From contig CM041084.1 of NCBI GenBank assembly GCA_023079485.1, forward strand, positions 118,714,467 through 118,778,466: a DNA stretch of 64,000 nt. Reading direction: 5' to 3'. This document shows positions 33,101 to 46,700 of this stretch, one piece after another (within the stretch, counting starts at the first letter, position 1; the number at the start of each line of letters is the position of its first letter). Origin of the DNA: Archilochus colubris (taxonomy: Eukaryota > Chordata > Aves > Apodiformes > Trochilidae). The translations under genes were made by a program, and so were the position numbers. The notes beneath the pieces are model-generated. The model made no database searches, was not told where the DNA came from, and saw only the letters and a list, made by a program, of their open reading frames with translations.

Positions 33101-36100
33101 TATGATTCTTATTTTATTTTTTTTTTTTGCCGTGAAACACTATATATTTAAAAAGCTGATCTGAACAAAACTCTCAGCCCCATCCACATATCTACCAACA
33201 TTCCTGTGGAAACAAAAAAGAAAACAGAAAAGTTTGGCTTCTTGAGATCTGGATTGTGGACAGATGCACCATCATTCATTTTTAAAGATGAGAACAAGAG
33301 ACTGTAGGCACTAAGATCAGATTTGGGAATCTGTACTGCTGACTTTGGAGTGACAGCAAGTAAAAATCACCCCTGAAGGTCAACATAATTAAGTTTCTAA
33401 GTTATCCACGTTTTTCCTGATGGAATGAACATTAGGCTGATGTGCAGTGGGGGCAATAACATTTAAAAGTTTTGGCTTCTTTGTTGACTTTGCAGCAGGA
33501 TTTCCTTGGCCACTGCACATTACAGCTCTCTGCAAAGTGAATGTGTGCCCTGTTACATTTTCTTTTGTTTTTTTCATGTAGGCATCTAAATATATATAAA
33601 ATGGTGCCATTCTTTAAGGAAACGAGAACAACAGACATTAGAGATAAATGGTGAGAGAAAAAGAAATTGAAGAAATACAGGGGAGGGGGGCTAAGAGGAA
33701 AGGCAGAGATAAATGTACAAATTTATGTACTTATTTCCTCTGAGTGACACTTGATGAAATCTATAAATTACACCACACATAAGAGCAAAGCCTTCACTAG
33801 ACACATCTGCATTTCATCCACCCCATGCTGATCTGGTGTCTTGCACCTCTGCAGCATTTAATTGGATGCCATGGAGATAGGCACAGAAAAGAGAAGAGAG
33901 ATTTGTAATTAAGATGCAGTAAGCCAAATAAAAACCAGTGTGAAAATATGAACTTGAGCGAGGATAATAGTCTCAGAAAAAATAATTTACATTTATCCAT
34001 GGCATCAGAATGCCAAAAGCAGTGGAAGCTGTCTTGAACCTACTGTATCTGGGTGTTGGCATTAGTGTGTAGGACTTGGATTTCATTCCATCCCCCTGAT
34101 GCTGTCAGTTATGCCTATGGACAAGTTTTTGAACTTGGTTACTTAAAGAAAGGTTTTTAACTCCTCAAAATCATAAATACTTTTGCTGATGAGTCATGTG
34201 AACACAGTGGTATGGACTTAAACCCATTCCCTTTCATTTGTTAATATGCAGTATCAGTAATAGTTGTGGGATGTTTAGTATAAATTAGACAAGACTACTG
34301 AAGGCAGTGGGATTTCTCTTACAGGCCATTGTAGAGTTCTTAAAATAAGCATGTAATCTAGTATTAAGTCCAAATCAGTTAGGCTGCCTTAGGAAACATA
34401 CTACTACAGATAAGTGAGAGATCCTCAGCTGATGTAAACAGATGTGGTTCTATCAATGTGCTCCCCACACAGCTGTGGGTTTATCTCCATAATAATCCAC
34501 ACACTGGAAAGTGCTTTTCCCCCCACTGACCATCTGACTCCCTGCTGTGTTGTCCATCCTTTTGGGACACGACATCTACAGAGCTTAAAGTGTATATGCT
34601 CTGAATTGAAGGGAATGCAGCTGTCAATGTGTAAGAAAGTGTATAACTGGATCAAAATAAAAATAATCAATTTGTGTCTGCTACTCTGCATCTTTAGTGA
34701 AAAAAAAAAAAAAGGTATCATTTTACACATTGCATTTTCTAATATTTCAGAATAAATGGCCTAGAAAAATCCAAATGTTATTTTTAGCCCTGTTTTCTCT
34801 CTCACTCTCTCTTTCTTCCCCCCTACCTCCTCCAGTCCCCACAAAAATTCAGGCCAGTTCCAACCACATTTGAGAGAGAAGGCAAACTCTTAAACATTGT
34901 TAAGTTCCACTGACTGCCATGAAAATATGTGGTTGGATGGAAGAGAAAAAATATATTTGCTCTTCCAGGTAACTTGGCTCCTACACTGCAAAGCCAGCTT
35001 TGCTTCTGCAGGGCAATGGCCAAATGCACAATGGATGCTCGTGGCCACATATTGGCAGGCTCAGCAGTAAACTCATGGCTCTTGGCTGGCTTCAGGCTGT
35101 GCTCTCTCTTGCCAAAAGGGATTATCAAGTAGGGATGTGAGAAATGAATAAGGTTAATATAGCAGTAAAGTATAGAGGATATAAGACACAAGGATACAGG
35201 GGAACAGGCTGTTAGCTACATACAGAACAGCTTGTTTTTTAAATATACCTTAGGCAGTTATTATATTTTTTCCTAGACATTGATCCCCATGTTTATGAAC
35301 TATAATCCTTGGATAATTTATCACTTTCAAGAAATAGTAGCATTCCATCTTCATGCTATGGTTCTTTCAATGAAGTGATTTAATGGAAACAGGATCTATG
35401 GTTCAACTGGATCAACTGCTGTTCATATTCTTCACTGCAGAGTGCATGCATTAGCTTTACAATCCTTCTTATTATTTTGCATATGCATCTTAAGCATTGC
35501 TGAAGCTTACAAATGATTGATATCCACAACATTTTTAATTAGAATGAAAAACGTTTAGGAAATGGCCCATTAAAAAAAGTAAAGGAGGAATAAGGTATCC
35601 TGATAGACATACACAGTTAAGCCTTTAACTTCTGTTTAGCTGTAGTTTTTTCTTTCAGAATAAGCAATGTGGAGCTGGCTGGGGAGACTTGGTGGTGAAG
35701 CACTGTCTCACTTGGGACTGGACTCCTTAGGGTCCCTTTTACAGGCCAGGGAGAGAAAAAGTAGCTTTCTAAGGAAAGTCAATACAAGAATCATGTTAGG
35801 AGCCCTGAATTGCTGCCTGGAGCAACCTCTCTTTTGCTGATTGTGTGGGAGCTGGAGAGATCACAACCCCAGCTTAGGCACTGCCTTCAAATGCCTTCAG
35901 ATGGGTGGTGGTAACAGCATGAGATCAACAGCCACAATAACATGACAAAAGGTTTCTTTTCCCTTCTGGCTGTGCCCAAAGAAATATAACTTCCCTGTGA
36001 AAGAAGGTGATTAGTACCCTCACTACAGTCTGCCATCACTTCTCCATCCAGCCCATGCCAGGGGGGCAGAGGTGGCACTGATGATGTGCAGGATGGACAC

Positions 36101-39100
36101 TGAAGGTTCCCTCATGGGCTCTACTACCTCCTCTTCACTTCTTGACTCAGGAGCCACCCTTTGATATGCTTTCCCCTGCACCACCTTTCCTGCAGTGCTT
36201 TCACTGAGGCAATTGCCACCTTCTCCAAATGGATTTTTCTTGTTGCTTCTCCATTTCTTGTCTTCTGTGGTCACTTGCTCCTTGGGACACCTTCAACCTC
36301 TAGTTTCCCTAAGGCTTCTGGAGCTCCTTGGTACTTCCCTTACTCTGCTTCCTTCATTGCCTCTTCCCTTCCTCTCTCCCTCAGCGTCTTCTTAAGACTT
36401 TCTTCTTTCATTGCTCCCTCTCTCCTTTTCCAACTCATCCCCGGACAACTGAATTAATTTTCATGGCTTTATTTTTTTTTCTTGTAACCATCTCTGTGAG
36501 GCTGGCTACCAAGTCCTGACAACATTCTTCTTTTTTCGTCTCTGGGATTCTCAGATGTCTCACCTCAAGTCTATCCAACATGCAATTGCCAACATTTTCT
36601 GGCTAGATCTCATTGCAATTTTTTCACTATTTAAATTAAATTAAAAAAAAAAAAAAGAAAGAAGGGAAAATCTTGAGTCTCCTTTCTTAAGAATATGAAG
36701 GGGATGTGGCATAACAGATATGAAAGATAAAACTTGATTTATTCTGAAGTGCAGACTAGACTGTATACATTTATGTGTAGCTGCTATGGTGATATTTGTA
36801 ACATGTCATTATTGTTCATGTGTAATAATCTGTCAGATATTCAGGGATTTAAACATTTTACTGCTAGATATTACCTGTACTTTTCTTAGTTTTATGTTGA
36901 AATTTCCACATAGCCCTTAAACCAACACTTTCTCTTTCCAATATGTGTTTTCCAAAGCTGTATTTTTGTAAATCGCTATAAATTATAATAAATTTTGTGG
37001 GAGAGAATGATGGCAATGGAAATGCTCATTCCTCCTAAGCAGCTTTTGTTTGAACTGGCAGGAGAGAACAGAAATCTTTCTGCTGTGTGGATTGTGCAGC
37101 GGGTCAGAGAAGAGATAGAGAGAGATCTCTGTCCAGAAGAGTCTCGTTAGGCTGAAACTAAGAAGGTGACTCCTCTCCAGAGAATAACTGAAAATAGTTC
37201 ATTCCAGTTCCACGGGTGGTGATGAGCCATGTGGAGGATGGATAGGTCAGGGGTGGGAGAGAGGAGAGAGACACAGAGGGGAGAAGCAGACAGCATGAAT
37301 CAGACAGTTGTCATTTTGCTACTGATGATGGGAACTGTCTATTGGCTCCAAAAGGAAACAGCTGCATTTATTTCTATGTTTGCAGGACACCAAACTAGAT
37401 AATGGAAGCTGTCCCTCTAATGTGAAAGAGCATGAGTTTCTACACAAAGATCATATTAATTTATAGGTCTGATGACCTTTTGCTACAGTGGCAGCTCCTG
37501 TATCTGTACAGCCAAATGAGATGCCACACACCATGTCCTCTTGTGGTGCAGGGAAGATAACCAAAGAAGCAAAAGATGACAAATCTATCCACGAATAAGG
37601 ATAAGAGAACAAAATTTGAGTATACACTTCATTGGCATTAAGGTACAGACAGAAGTATACTACTTTTTATGTTGTATTTAATCCTTTGGCTGAATACCAG
37701 AAACAACAATTCTTTTGTTTGTTGAAAGCTTTTATTTTTCAGCTGCCCCAAATCCAAGATTTTCTTTTAAAAAATCTCACAGATTTTTTATGTGTGAAAA
37801 AAAAAAAATGTTCTGTTGCCTCAGATCCAGTGGTGGAGAGCTGACACACCAAAGTCATCCTTCTGTCCAGTAAAGATTTCTGCAAGGTTTGTCTTCCAAG
37901 TAGAAGATTCTGTAGAATTGTAAGATATACTTCACACATTTGTTTCAAAGATCAATTCAAGAACGTTTAACATCTGGAAAACTTTGAAAATACAATGGAT
38001 TAATTTCTGACCATGCATGGCTATAGCATGACCGAGGCTATACCTAATCTAAGAACGGAGAAATCGATTTTCTAGCTGCTTCATGTGTCTGAGGGGCTAC
38101 CTTTCCTGCATATCCTCCATAAAGCAGGCCCAAGGACAAGTGGAAGAGAGGATGGGCAGAGGACTGGGGTTTTGCAATATGTATACATCCTCACTACATT
38201 TAGCCAGGGGCTCTGAGCACAATTACTTCATCCATCCTGGCGTTCCTGAAGCGTGACCTCAGCTCACTTTGGCTTCAGTTTGTGTTGAAGGTTCTTAGCA
38301 GGTGCTAGCAGCCCTGTGGATGTGACACAACATATATAGCTCTCTCTTCATCCAAGAGCCAGGATCAGTTTCATGCTGACCCTGCAAATTACGTTTGCAC
38401 TATGTGGAGTTTGTCCTGTTGTTGTTGTAGCTTGGATGATCTAAGTTTACAACCAAGTCAAGGCCTGTAAGGAGAGCTGGTATATTTTACTAGACTTAAC
38501 TGAAGCAAAATAGTAAAAAAAAAAACCTATCCATGGGGCTTTCAGAAACAAAGGTCTGTCTCATCCTTCTCTAACGGCACATAAGAAGTGCTAAAGGGCT
38601 TGTGTCACTAGAGATGTACCATCGCCTGCTACATTTTCATTATAAATATAATTTTTTCCCAGTAGTCTTTCCATGCATGTTTAGGAGCTACTTCCCCATG
38701 GTGGCCATTCATAACAACACAGGGCACTGATTTGAAATAAGTCTTTTCTTTTGTTCAGCCATGCTCACAAATGCCTGTTGTAATGATAAATGACAAATCT
38801 GATGGGATGCAGCAGAATGCAGCAAACAATCCTGTGTGGAAGTGTCAGGACTTCCTCCAGGCATCGACCGAGATGCTTTGCTTCAGCTGGAGTCCTGCCT
38901 CTCAGCAAACCACCCCTTCAGCGTGCAGGGCTTCTGTTTGTGCTAGGAGATCTTAATCTGCTCTGAAATCCACCACAGGGTTTTTATTCAACTAAACTTT
39001 CTTCCATATGGCAAAATTAGTGCTGGTCACAGATGCTGTGTATACAGTAGCAGGTAGTACAGGCTGGTAGGAGCAGATCAGTGGAGCAAATCTATTGTTG

Positions 39101-42100
39101 CTGAAGATCAGACATGTCTCAGGGGGGGTTTGCTTTGGGCTGGTTTGTGCCTGGGTCTGGGACCTGTTAGCTACCTGTCAGCTTTTGGAGTGTGTTACGT
39201 GCAGCCCTTGAGCACATCTGGCTCAATTTCATCTAAAAAATGTGCATTGAATGTGATCTTATACTAATCTGTACTAAAAAAAGAAAAAAAAAAGCATAGT
39301 GAAAGGGAACTACCAGGAGATTTGTTCAGAAATGCACTTCTGAATCTAACACATGCCATGCTATATAGCATGGCTCATCAGAAAGGCCACGTCCTTCATG
39401 GCGCACCAGCACGTCTTCAGCTTGGCATTGTATTTCATTTTCTCCAAGAGGCCACATATTCCTCCAGGAGACTTGGGATGTGGAGAGAAACTTTTGCTTC
39501 TGACATTAAGAAAACAGTAATAAAAACAAAAATTATTTGTGTAAGTCAGCTTCTAATGAAATTATTCTAACACCATCAAGTTAATTTTACTCCTGAGACT
39601 GGGTTACGATGCCATGGGTCAATCATGTGTGAGTGTGCATGCAGAAACTTGACTAACCCAGAAGGTACTTTTCAGGGTGAAGTCCTAGTTAGACTTTATA
39701 TTTTAGGATCTGTACAGAAGAAAATATCCTATTTTTAGCATATGGTGATGTAGCCATAAGCTTTTAATAACAAACAAATGGGTGCGATGCTTTTGCTAGA
39801 CCACTCCTCCCCCTTTAAAAAGAAACAATAAACAAATCAATTCCAGAGAAACAATACTGCACCCCCCCCATCAAAACAAAACAAACAAAAATTATTGAGA
39901 CTTTTAGAAGCCTATAGTAATATGCTCAAGAGAAGGGAGTGAGAAACAGTGCTGTGAAACAAGGCTGACCATACTTACCCTAATGAGAGATGTTTTAATT
40001 TTTGTGGTGAAAGTAACATGCCTTAAAAGCCTAAAATGTTTAACCATCTCATCTTTGCTAGAAAGTTTAAATCTCCAGCCTAAATGAAAAATACAGAAGG
40101 TACTAGAAGTGCAATTGCTCCAGTAATGGGAAGGTGGAACTAAGTGCCAAGAAATAAATTGAGAAGAAATTCTTTTTTTTTCCCTACTGCTACAGTTAGG
40201 AGAGTATAGCTATCTATGAAAGTAGTCCCGTTGATTGTGGCCAGAAGATGCTGCTGTTTTCCTGCATGTGACTTTATTCATACACTTTTGTAATACTGTT
40301 GTTAAGCTTAACTAGAGGAAATTATATTAGGAAGCATTGTATTATTTTATTATTAATATTATTTGGGTTGATAATTGATTGTTTGCTGATTCCACCTTAG
40401 GGGGTTTATGGACACTGTGTGACTGGGAGCTTCAGCAATCCTGAAGAAGAAATTTGCAAAAATTGTGATGATTTTTTAATAATTCCAAGGCCTGAAGGCC
40501 TTCCCTGCACTTCTCAGTTTCAGCTGTTCACTGACTACAGTGAATTGCAGGACTTGGATTTAAGTACAGTTTGAGCTATAGGAAGCTTTGGAGCACTTTT
40601 TTGTACTGTTTGTAGAAAACACTACAATGTGTGCCTGAACACATTTGTAAATAAGTAATGCAAACTATGAATATGGAAGACGAAAACAGTAGTTTTCCAG
40701 TGTCTTCATAAACCATAAAATATTTCCTACAAGCCAAATAAAATGCTCTGTCTATGCCAAGCATTATTCCATGGTAATTTTTCATTATTTATCCATGTGC
40801 ACGAGCCACTAACTTCTGTTTGTAGCCTTCCAGCGGTCTAGACAGACAAATCTTTGGAGATCTATTAATTCTGATGGATTTATCAGATTTCCACCCCCGT
40901 TTCCCCTATCCTCTGCTTTCTTTCTAATTTTTGTTCCCTTCTCACTGTTGTGCTGGCTGAGGCAGGTTGCTGAGGTAGGTCCCCATAACTAATTCTGTGG
41001 CATCAGGGCGAGCAGATCACTTACTTGCCTCCTCTTTCTTTTAGTTTTGTTTGAAGTGACCCCCCACCTCGTTCTTAATATCATATGGATGCTGACTGCC
41101 TCTACAGTACACTTAAAGCCTGTATGGTACCTACAACATGCAACCACTGAGGAGCACAGAAAAATAACTCTTTCAAACTCCTCAGATCCGTCTTCTCTAA
41201 CAGTGCATGTTCATTCTGCACCACTTCTTTACAGCATGTAGGATGCATATCCAGCAGGCTTAATATTGCACTCTATGAAAAAATTTTGTTGAAATAAAAT
41301 TGTTAAAAAGGGCTTTAATAAAGCTGTTTTCTAACACGGTAATTTTTGTTTATTTTCAGAGTTCAAGAACACAGTGCCTCGGTAGTTCTGCAGTCCTGGA
41401 TGTGTAAGATATTTAAAAATCAATTCCAGAAACCAAAGCAGTTTTACCCAAGGTACATCAAGGGCGAGATTCCAGCCACACATTCAGTATAAATAATGTA
41501 AAGCCATCAGTCACATTTTATAGTAAGCAAAATAAAATTCAAGAAGTAAAGACAAGCTAATAAAATAATTAATGCTAGTGGAAAATAACTGGTATACAGT
41601 AACAAATAAGTTTCTGTAGACATACCACTTAACTCTAAGAAAATATATACATACATATATGATGGCTACAAATGAGCTTGTGATTTTCATCCAAAAGTAT
41701 TTGAGCAGGAAGTAAAACATTTTCCCAGTGGATGAAATAACATTCATTTTTGCCAATCTAAGCAAGGCAGATTTAAATTTTATGTGTGTCCAACTGCTTG
41801 TTCCCCCTCAGCTAATAACCTGCCTGCTGGAAACATTTCAAATGAAAAGGAGTTCACAGTTCCTAAGCCCAGCTCTGAATATATCTGCCATGCATGTAAA
41901 CAAGTAAACCATTATGTTTCTTGTTGAGATAAAGAATACCATGATAAGTGGGGACTTTTACAAAACAAAGGGCTTCCTATTGCGAGTGTGGATAATCTTC
42001 CAGAAAACCCTGTGTTTTGGCAAATCACACCAGATTAATCTATTAGGCATCTCCTTTCATCATCAAATTTCCGCTGCCTATCACAGTGGCTGCCTTATCA

Positions 42101-43575
42101 AGCACCCTTTTCTCAATAGCCAGCCCATTCCTAGGATTTCAGGTGCTGGCCTTCCGTGCTCGGAAAACAGGTGTCCCCACTGTTTTCAGGCAGGAAAGGT
42201 CCCTGCACAGAAGCCTGGGAAAGGGCAGGGGTATCAGCCGCTGTTCTACCTGAAGGAACAGGTAACAGGAAACTGTTGATTCAATGCGCCGGACTTAATT
42301 GGCAGGCATTAGTCAGCACTGAGTGTTTTTTGTGAATTAAAAATCCTCAGAAGAATTCTTCCCGACAAAAGTCGTCAAAGAGAGGAAGATAGGTGCCCAG
42401 AGATGCCCTCCCAGGAGCAGCCAGTTCTTGTAACTCTATTTTAAGTGCTGCATTCTCTTGGTGTATTCCAGAAAACACGAGCTAGGAGCCGAGGGCAAAG
42501 TGTCAAGCTCGACATGGTTATGTATAGTGCCTGAGCTGTTAGGCAAATTGCCTATATTCACAAGGAAATGGATTTCAAATCTCAACTAAAGGCTAATATT
42601 CCAAACCAATTAGTATGATGGATCAGGTTTTCGAGATCTCAGTGCCTCCCCTGACCAGACTTTTTTTTTTTCTTGGAGTTAATGAAGCTGGGCATATGGT
42701 TTCTGACCAGACTATCCATCTGTAAAACAGGGCTGTCCACTTGGTCAGCCAAGAACACCACAATGTGGAGCACAGACAGAGTTGGGGCTATAAAGAATGG
42801 CATTTTAAAGTTGACAGAGAAATATATTTCACAGAAGACAATAAAATCTCACTCCTCTTAGTCAACTTTCAATTCTTATCTCTTCTCCTCCAGGCAGCAT
42901 CAAGCAGCTCTTGTCCTGGCGGGTGTCTCAGTGCCTGCCTGCCTGCCTTCTCTGGCAGAAAGGCCTTCATTCTCTGCTCCTGAAAATTTGGCTTGTGCAG
43001 ACTTTACTGTAATAAACCCAAGGCAGGCAGGAAGGCTGATGTAGTGACAGCAGGAAGAGCCAGTCTGCTCGCAGCTCCTTGCTTTGACAGCAGGGCTGCT
43101 CAGAGGCACCGGGATGAGCTCCCAGCTCTGCTGGGTGGGTAGGAAGCATTTGATAAGCACATGCCTGCCCTTCCGGGACTCCACAGCACAGGCTTTGTTT
43201 CATCTACAGATGATTAAATGGTCTACGGGGCAATTACGAACCAAAGGAAGGAATAGCAGCTCTCTCCAGGTTTCCTCAATCAGCACGATTGAATTTCTCA
43301 AAGGAAGGCAGCAGTAGCAGCAGCAGACTCAATGACTTTTCCTGAAAAATGTTCCCCAGTTTAGGATTGAGCTTTCATTTAACTACTTGCTGTTTCATTT
43401 TATTAAGTGCAAATTGTGGCTTAATAGATTTACAGTTGCCATAAACTTCGGCATCATGAAAGCTGTCAGAGTGGCCAGTTGCACAGTGTATTACTTCTAT
43501 GATGCTAGGAAGGGTGACCTGGACAAACCAGGCAACAAGAAAGTCTGCAAAGTGTTTAAATGGGTCTGTGCATGT
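33101..43575. other. AT-rich gene-poor stretch
   Basis: Ten kilobases without a recognised gene, RNA gene or clear transposon. Short homopolymer tracts occur (T at 33115-33129, A at 34700-34713, 36642-36656, 37798-37808 and 38515-38525). Pyrimidine-rich DNA at 36.1-36.45 kb gives Leu/Ser/Pro-rich frames on the plus strand. A frame of 121 codons at 41914-42279 has no motif I can name. The stretch around 41.9-42.3 kb is low in simple repeats and could be a conserved non-coding block. Confidence 0.4.
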
Positions 43576-43646
43576 TTGTTTTGTTTTGTTTTGTTTTTGG
43601 GTTTGTTTGGTTTTTTTTTGTTTTTTTTTTTGGTTTTTTTTTTTGT
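43576..43646. repeat. T-rich (TTTTG)n low-complexity tract
   Basis: TTTTG units, then long T runs with G pairs on the plus strand, lying about 60 bases upstream of a CR1 3' end. The frame across it is Phe/Leu/Val-rich by composition only. Confidence 0.8.
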
Positions 43647-43703
43647 AAGGCAGACAGAGCTGAAACACAAGCAGTCACTCACAATAGCTTCTTTTTTTCC
43701 TTC

Positions 43704-43774
43704 TAGTGGGAGGTGCTGCAACTAGATGATCTTTAAGGTCCCTTCCAACTGAAATAAATCTATGATTCTTTGAA
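43704..43774 (+). mobile_element. CR1 LINE 3' end fragment
   Basis: Forward CR1 3' terminus with CTAGATGATCTTTAAGGTCCC, TTCCAACTGAAATAAATCTA and a single degenerate octamer (TGATTCTTTGAA). The TTTAAGGTCCCTTCCAAC wording matches older CR1 subfamilies rather than the younger copies in this window. It is severely 5'-truncated, and any additional CR1 sequence upstream is not distinguishable. Confidence 0.8.
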
Positions 43775-46700
43775 TAGTTTCTTTTTGTTCCTCTCTTTTC
43801 TGGGAATTAGAGTGGAGGTGGAAGATTTCAGAAGGCAAATGAAAAATACTGTATTTTGCCTTTTCAAACAAAAAAATTGTGAGTGAACTCTGCTAGGCAG
43901 TGGTTACCCCTGTCCAAAGACACGGGATTGTTTCTGTCTGCCCATTACACTGTACCTCTGTTCTGCACTCATTACACTACATTTAGTTTAGATACATACC
44001 AGCAAAATCAGTAGACATACTAGAGGGAGTTCAGAGAGAAACATCAAGACTGATTAAAGGGCAGGAGGGACAGACTTCCGTGACAAGATTTAAAAAAAAA
44101 TAAAATACGAATAGTTTGGTTAAGCAATGATGGGGCAGTGGGCATGAGAACAACCTACAGACATTCTCCCTAGGACAAAGACTGTGTGATTTTTACCTCT
44201 ACAACTCCAGTTAACCTCCCTTCTTGTCAGATGACGGATTCACTATGGATGAAAGGAAGAGCTTCTTACCTTCCTTGAAACAAACCAAGTGAGAAGACCT
44301 AAAGAGAGGAAGAGAAGATGTTTTTTCATTTTATTTGTGAGGGAGTTTTTTTCCCCTTCTTAATAAACCCTCTCTGGGGTGTCTATTGATTTCTGAAGTT
44401 GGCAGCTTTTTCCACCAACCTCAGTTTTTTCAGCAAAAATACCTGGAGTCCCTCTGTGTTGCTCTGTGGCTTGCTTGCTCCAGACAGCAGATGCAGGGAC
44501 CTGGGTTATTCCCCACCCAGCTAAGTACTACATGATCTCCATGGAGGTTTGATGCTAGAATAAAGCAAGACTACTATAGCTCTACTATTTTTCATTCCCT
44601 GAGAAGAAACTCTCCCATGGGAGAGGATCAATGTGGAGATTAAAAAAAAAGCTGGTGCCCCAGGCAAGAAAAACATTTTTCCTCTGTGTACACATGAGGG
44701 TACTCTACATCCTTGGATTGCAGCAGCAAATGCCTGCAGTATAAAAAGCTGCAACCCCAACATGAAGTGGTAGAAAGAGAAGCTGTAAGTCAAGAGGAGA
44801 ACCAATTTTTGCTATGTCACTGCCTTCTGAAAAGTGAAATATTCTTCTTCTTCACAGCGAAATATTCTGAGAAGCGCTGAAATGTGCTTATGAACTTTGG
44901 TGTGTGACAACAACTGTACCAGAGGACAATATATCAGAGGACCAAATAATTATGTAAATAGTTCTTGGTCTAATGATCCTGCATGAAAAATAACAATTTA
45001 TTTTAAAACAAACTTAATGGACAAATGATTGTGCAGTGAGCATACTGAGAGAGCTAAATTCTCCACAGTGTGTATTCATACCATTTTATGATGACTTGTA
45101 AAGAGGCATGGAACTGCCAACAAGGATTGAGGAGACTTTTGCCCTTCTGCTCCCCCAGCAGAGCTAACAAACCTGCAGCTTACAAGGCCACTGTACCCTT
45201 ACAGCCTATTTCCATTCCTTTCCTGTCAACAGCCCTGCTCCATCCCATAACGTGGTGTGTAGATCACGGCAGAGGGACTGGAACAGAATTATAAAGTGTT
45301 GGGGTATGTTCAGAGGTGCACAAATCATTACCAATAAAACCTAAACTACCTCTGAAAAACAAATAAAGGAATCTTATTTTCTAACCTTCTTGTGATCCAG
45401 CTGTTAAGCTGAACTTTAAGGGAACCAAATAATGCTTCTAAGGCCATTTGCAGTTAGCTTTGCCATATTGTCAGTCTGGGAAATGCAACCTATTCCTTCT
45501 CTATAAAGCCAAACTCTGTGCTTTCTTTGACTTTAAACTAGAAAACATAGCTTAATAAACACAACAACAAGATTTCCCACCCCTAGTTAAGAAAGGTATA
45601 AATTAAATTAATGTATTTATGTAATCCAACATTTACTAGGTGAATGAAAAATAATGTTTTTAAGGCTCTCAGTCCACTCAGCTGATTGCAGCATGTTTGT
45701 TGCAAAAGACTACTTTGAAATGGCTCAGATACCACAGAAAATTGCCTAGATCTTCTTCACTTCCTTAGCAAATGTCACATGTGCAGATCTTCAGAGATCT
45801 TAATGCTGGCCATGCTAATAGGCAGCTGCCAGCACGCTGCTGTGAGCGAGGCCATTTGTAATTCTCATTAACAGTTCTACCATATTTGGTTGTATGAAAA
45901 GTGATAACATACTGATCTAGCAGTCATTAAGAACTTTTTCTTACTCCTTTAGGATTAATTTGCACTGACCCAGAATTCTCTATTTGCTTAACACAAGCAG
46001 TGGGCCACTTTGATGTTATCTGCTTCTATAAACAATAGCGTACAGTTCTCTCCTGGGCTAAAACAGCTCTTATTCTACTGAGAATTAGTTGTATTAATCA
46101 TTCTGAAGTCCAAGAGTGCATGATCATAAATTGTGTGCAGGGACCTCACTTAGCAACTCCCAAGACTCTCATTTATCAACATTTTTTTTCCTTCCTGGAT
46201 ATTTAGTATGTAGGGAGTAATTTATTTCTGAGCCGGTGCTTTGTGATGTCTTTCATGTTGAAGTAAAGTTGGAAAACTTTCTGCAACAAATATAATTTTT
46301 CTTACTTCCTTAGTGTAAAAACAAAAAATTATGGACCACAGCTACAGACTGATTCCCTCAAGTGGCCAGAACAGAGAACACAGGCCAAGCTCCCAGTCAC
46401 TGAGCTCTGAACTGGATGAATCCAGCAACAGTAACTTAAAAAAAGAAGAAAGCTGAACACTAAATATGCCTTTTCTTAGTTACTTCATTAGAGTTTTAAA
46501 AATGTGGGGCATCTTTAAAGAAAACAGCTGCCTACATTTTTCTTATCTTTCTCAAACTGAGTTGCAAAATCAGAATTAAAGTATAATTAAAGAAAGATTA
46601 AATCTAAGAGAACTCTACCCTAGTTTATATTTTTTCCAGGGAAGATCTGTCTACAAATGAATGATGTTTTTGTCTTTTCCTTGGTCACTTTCCCAGCACC

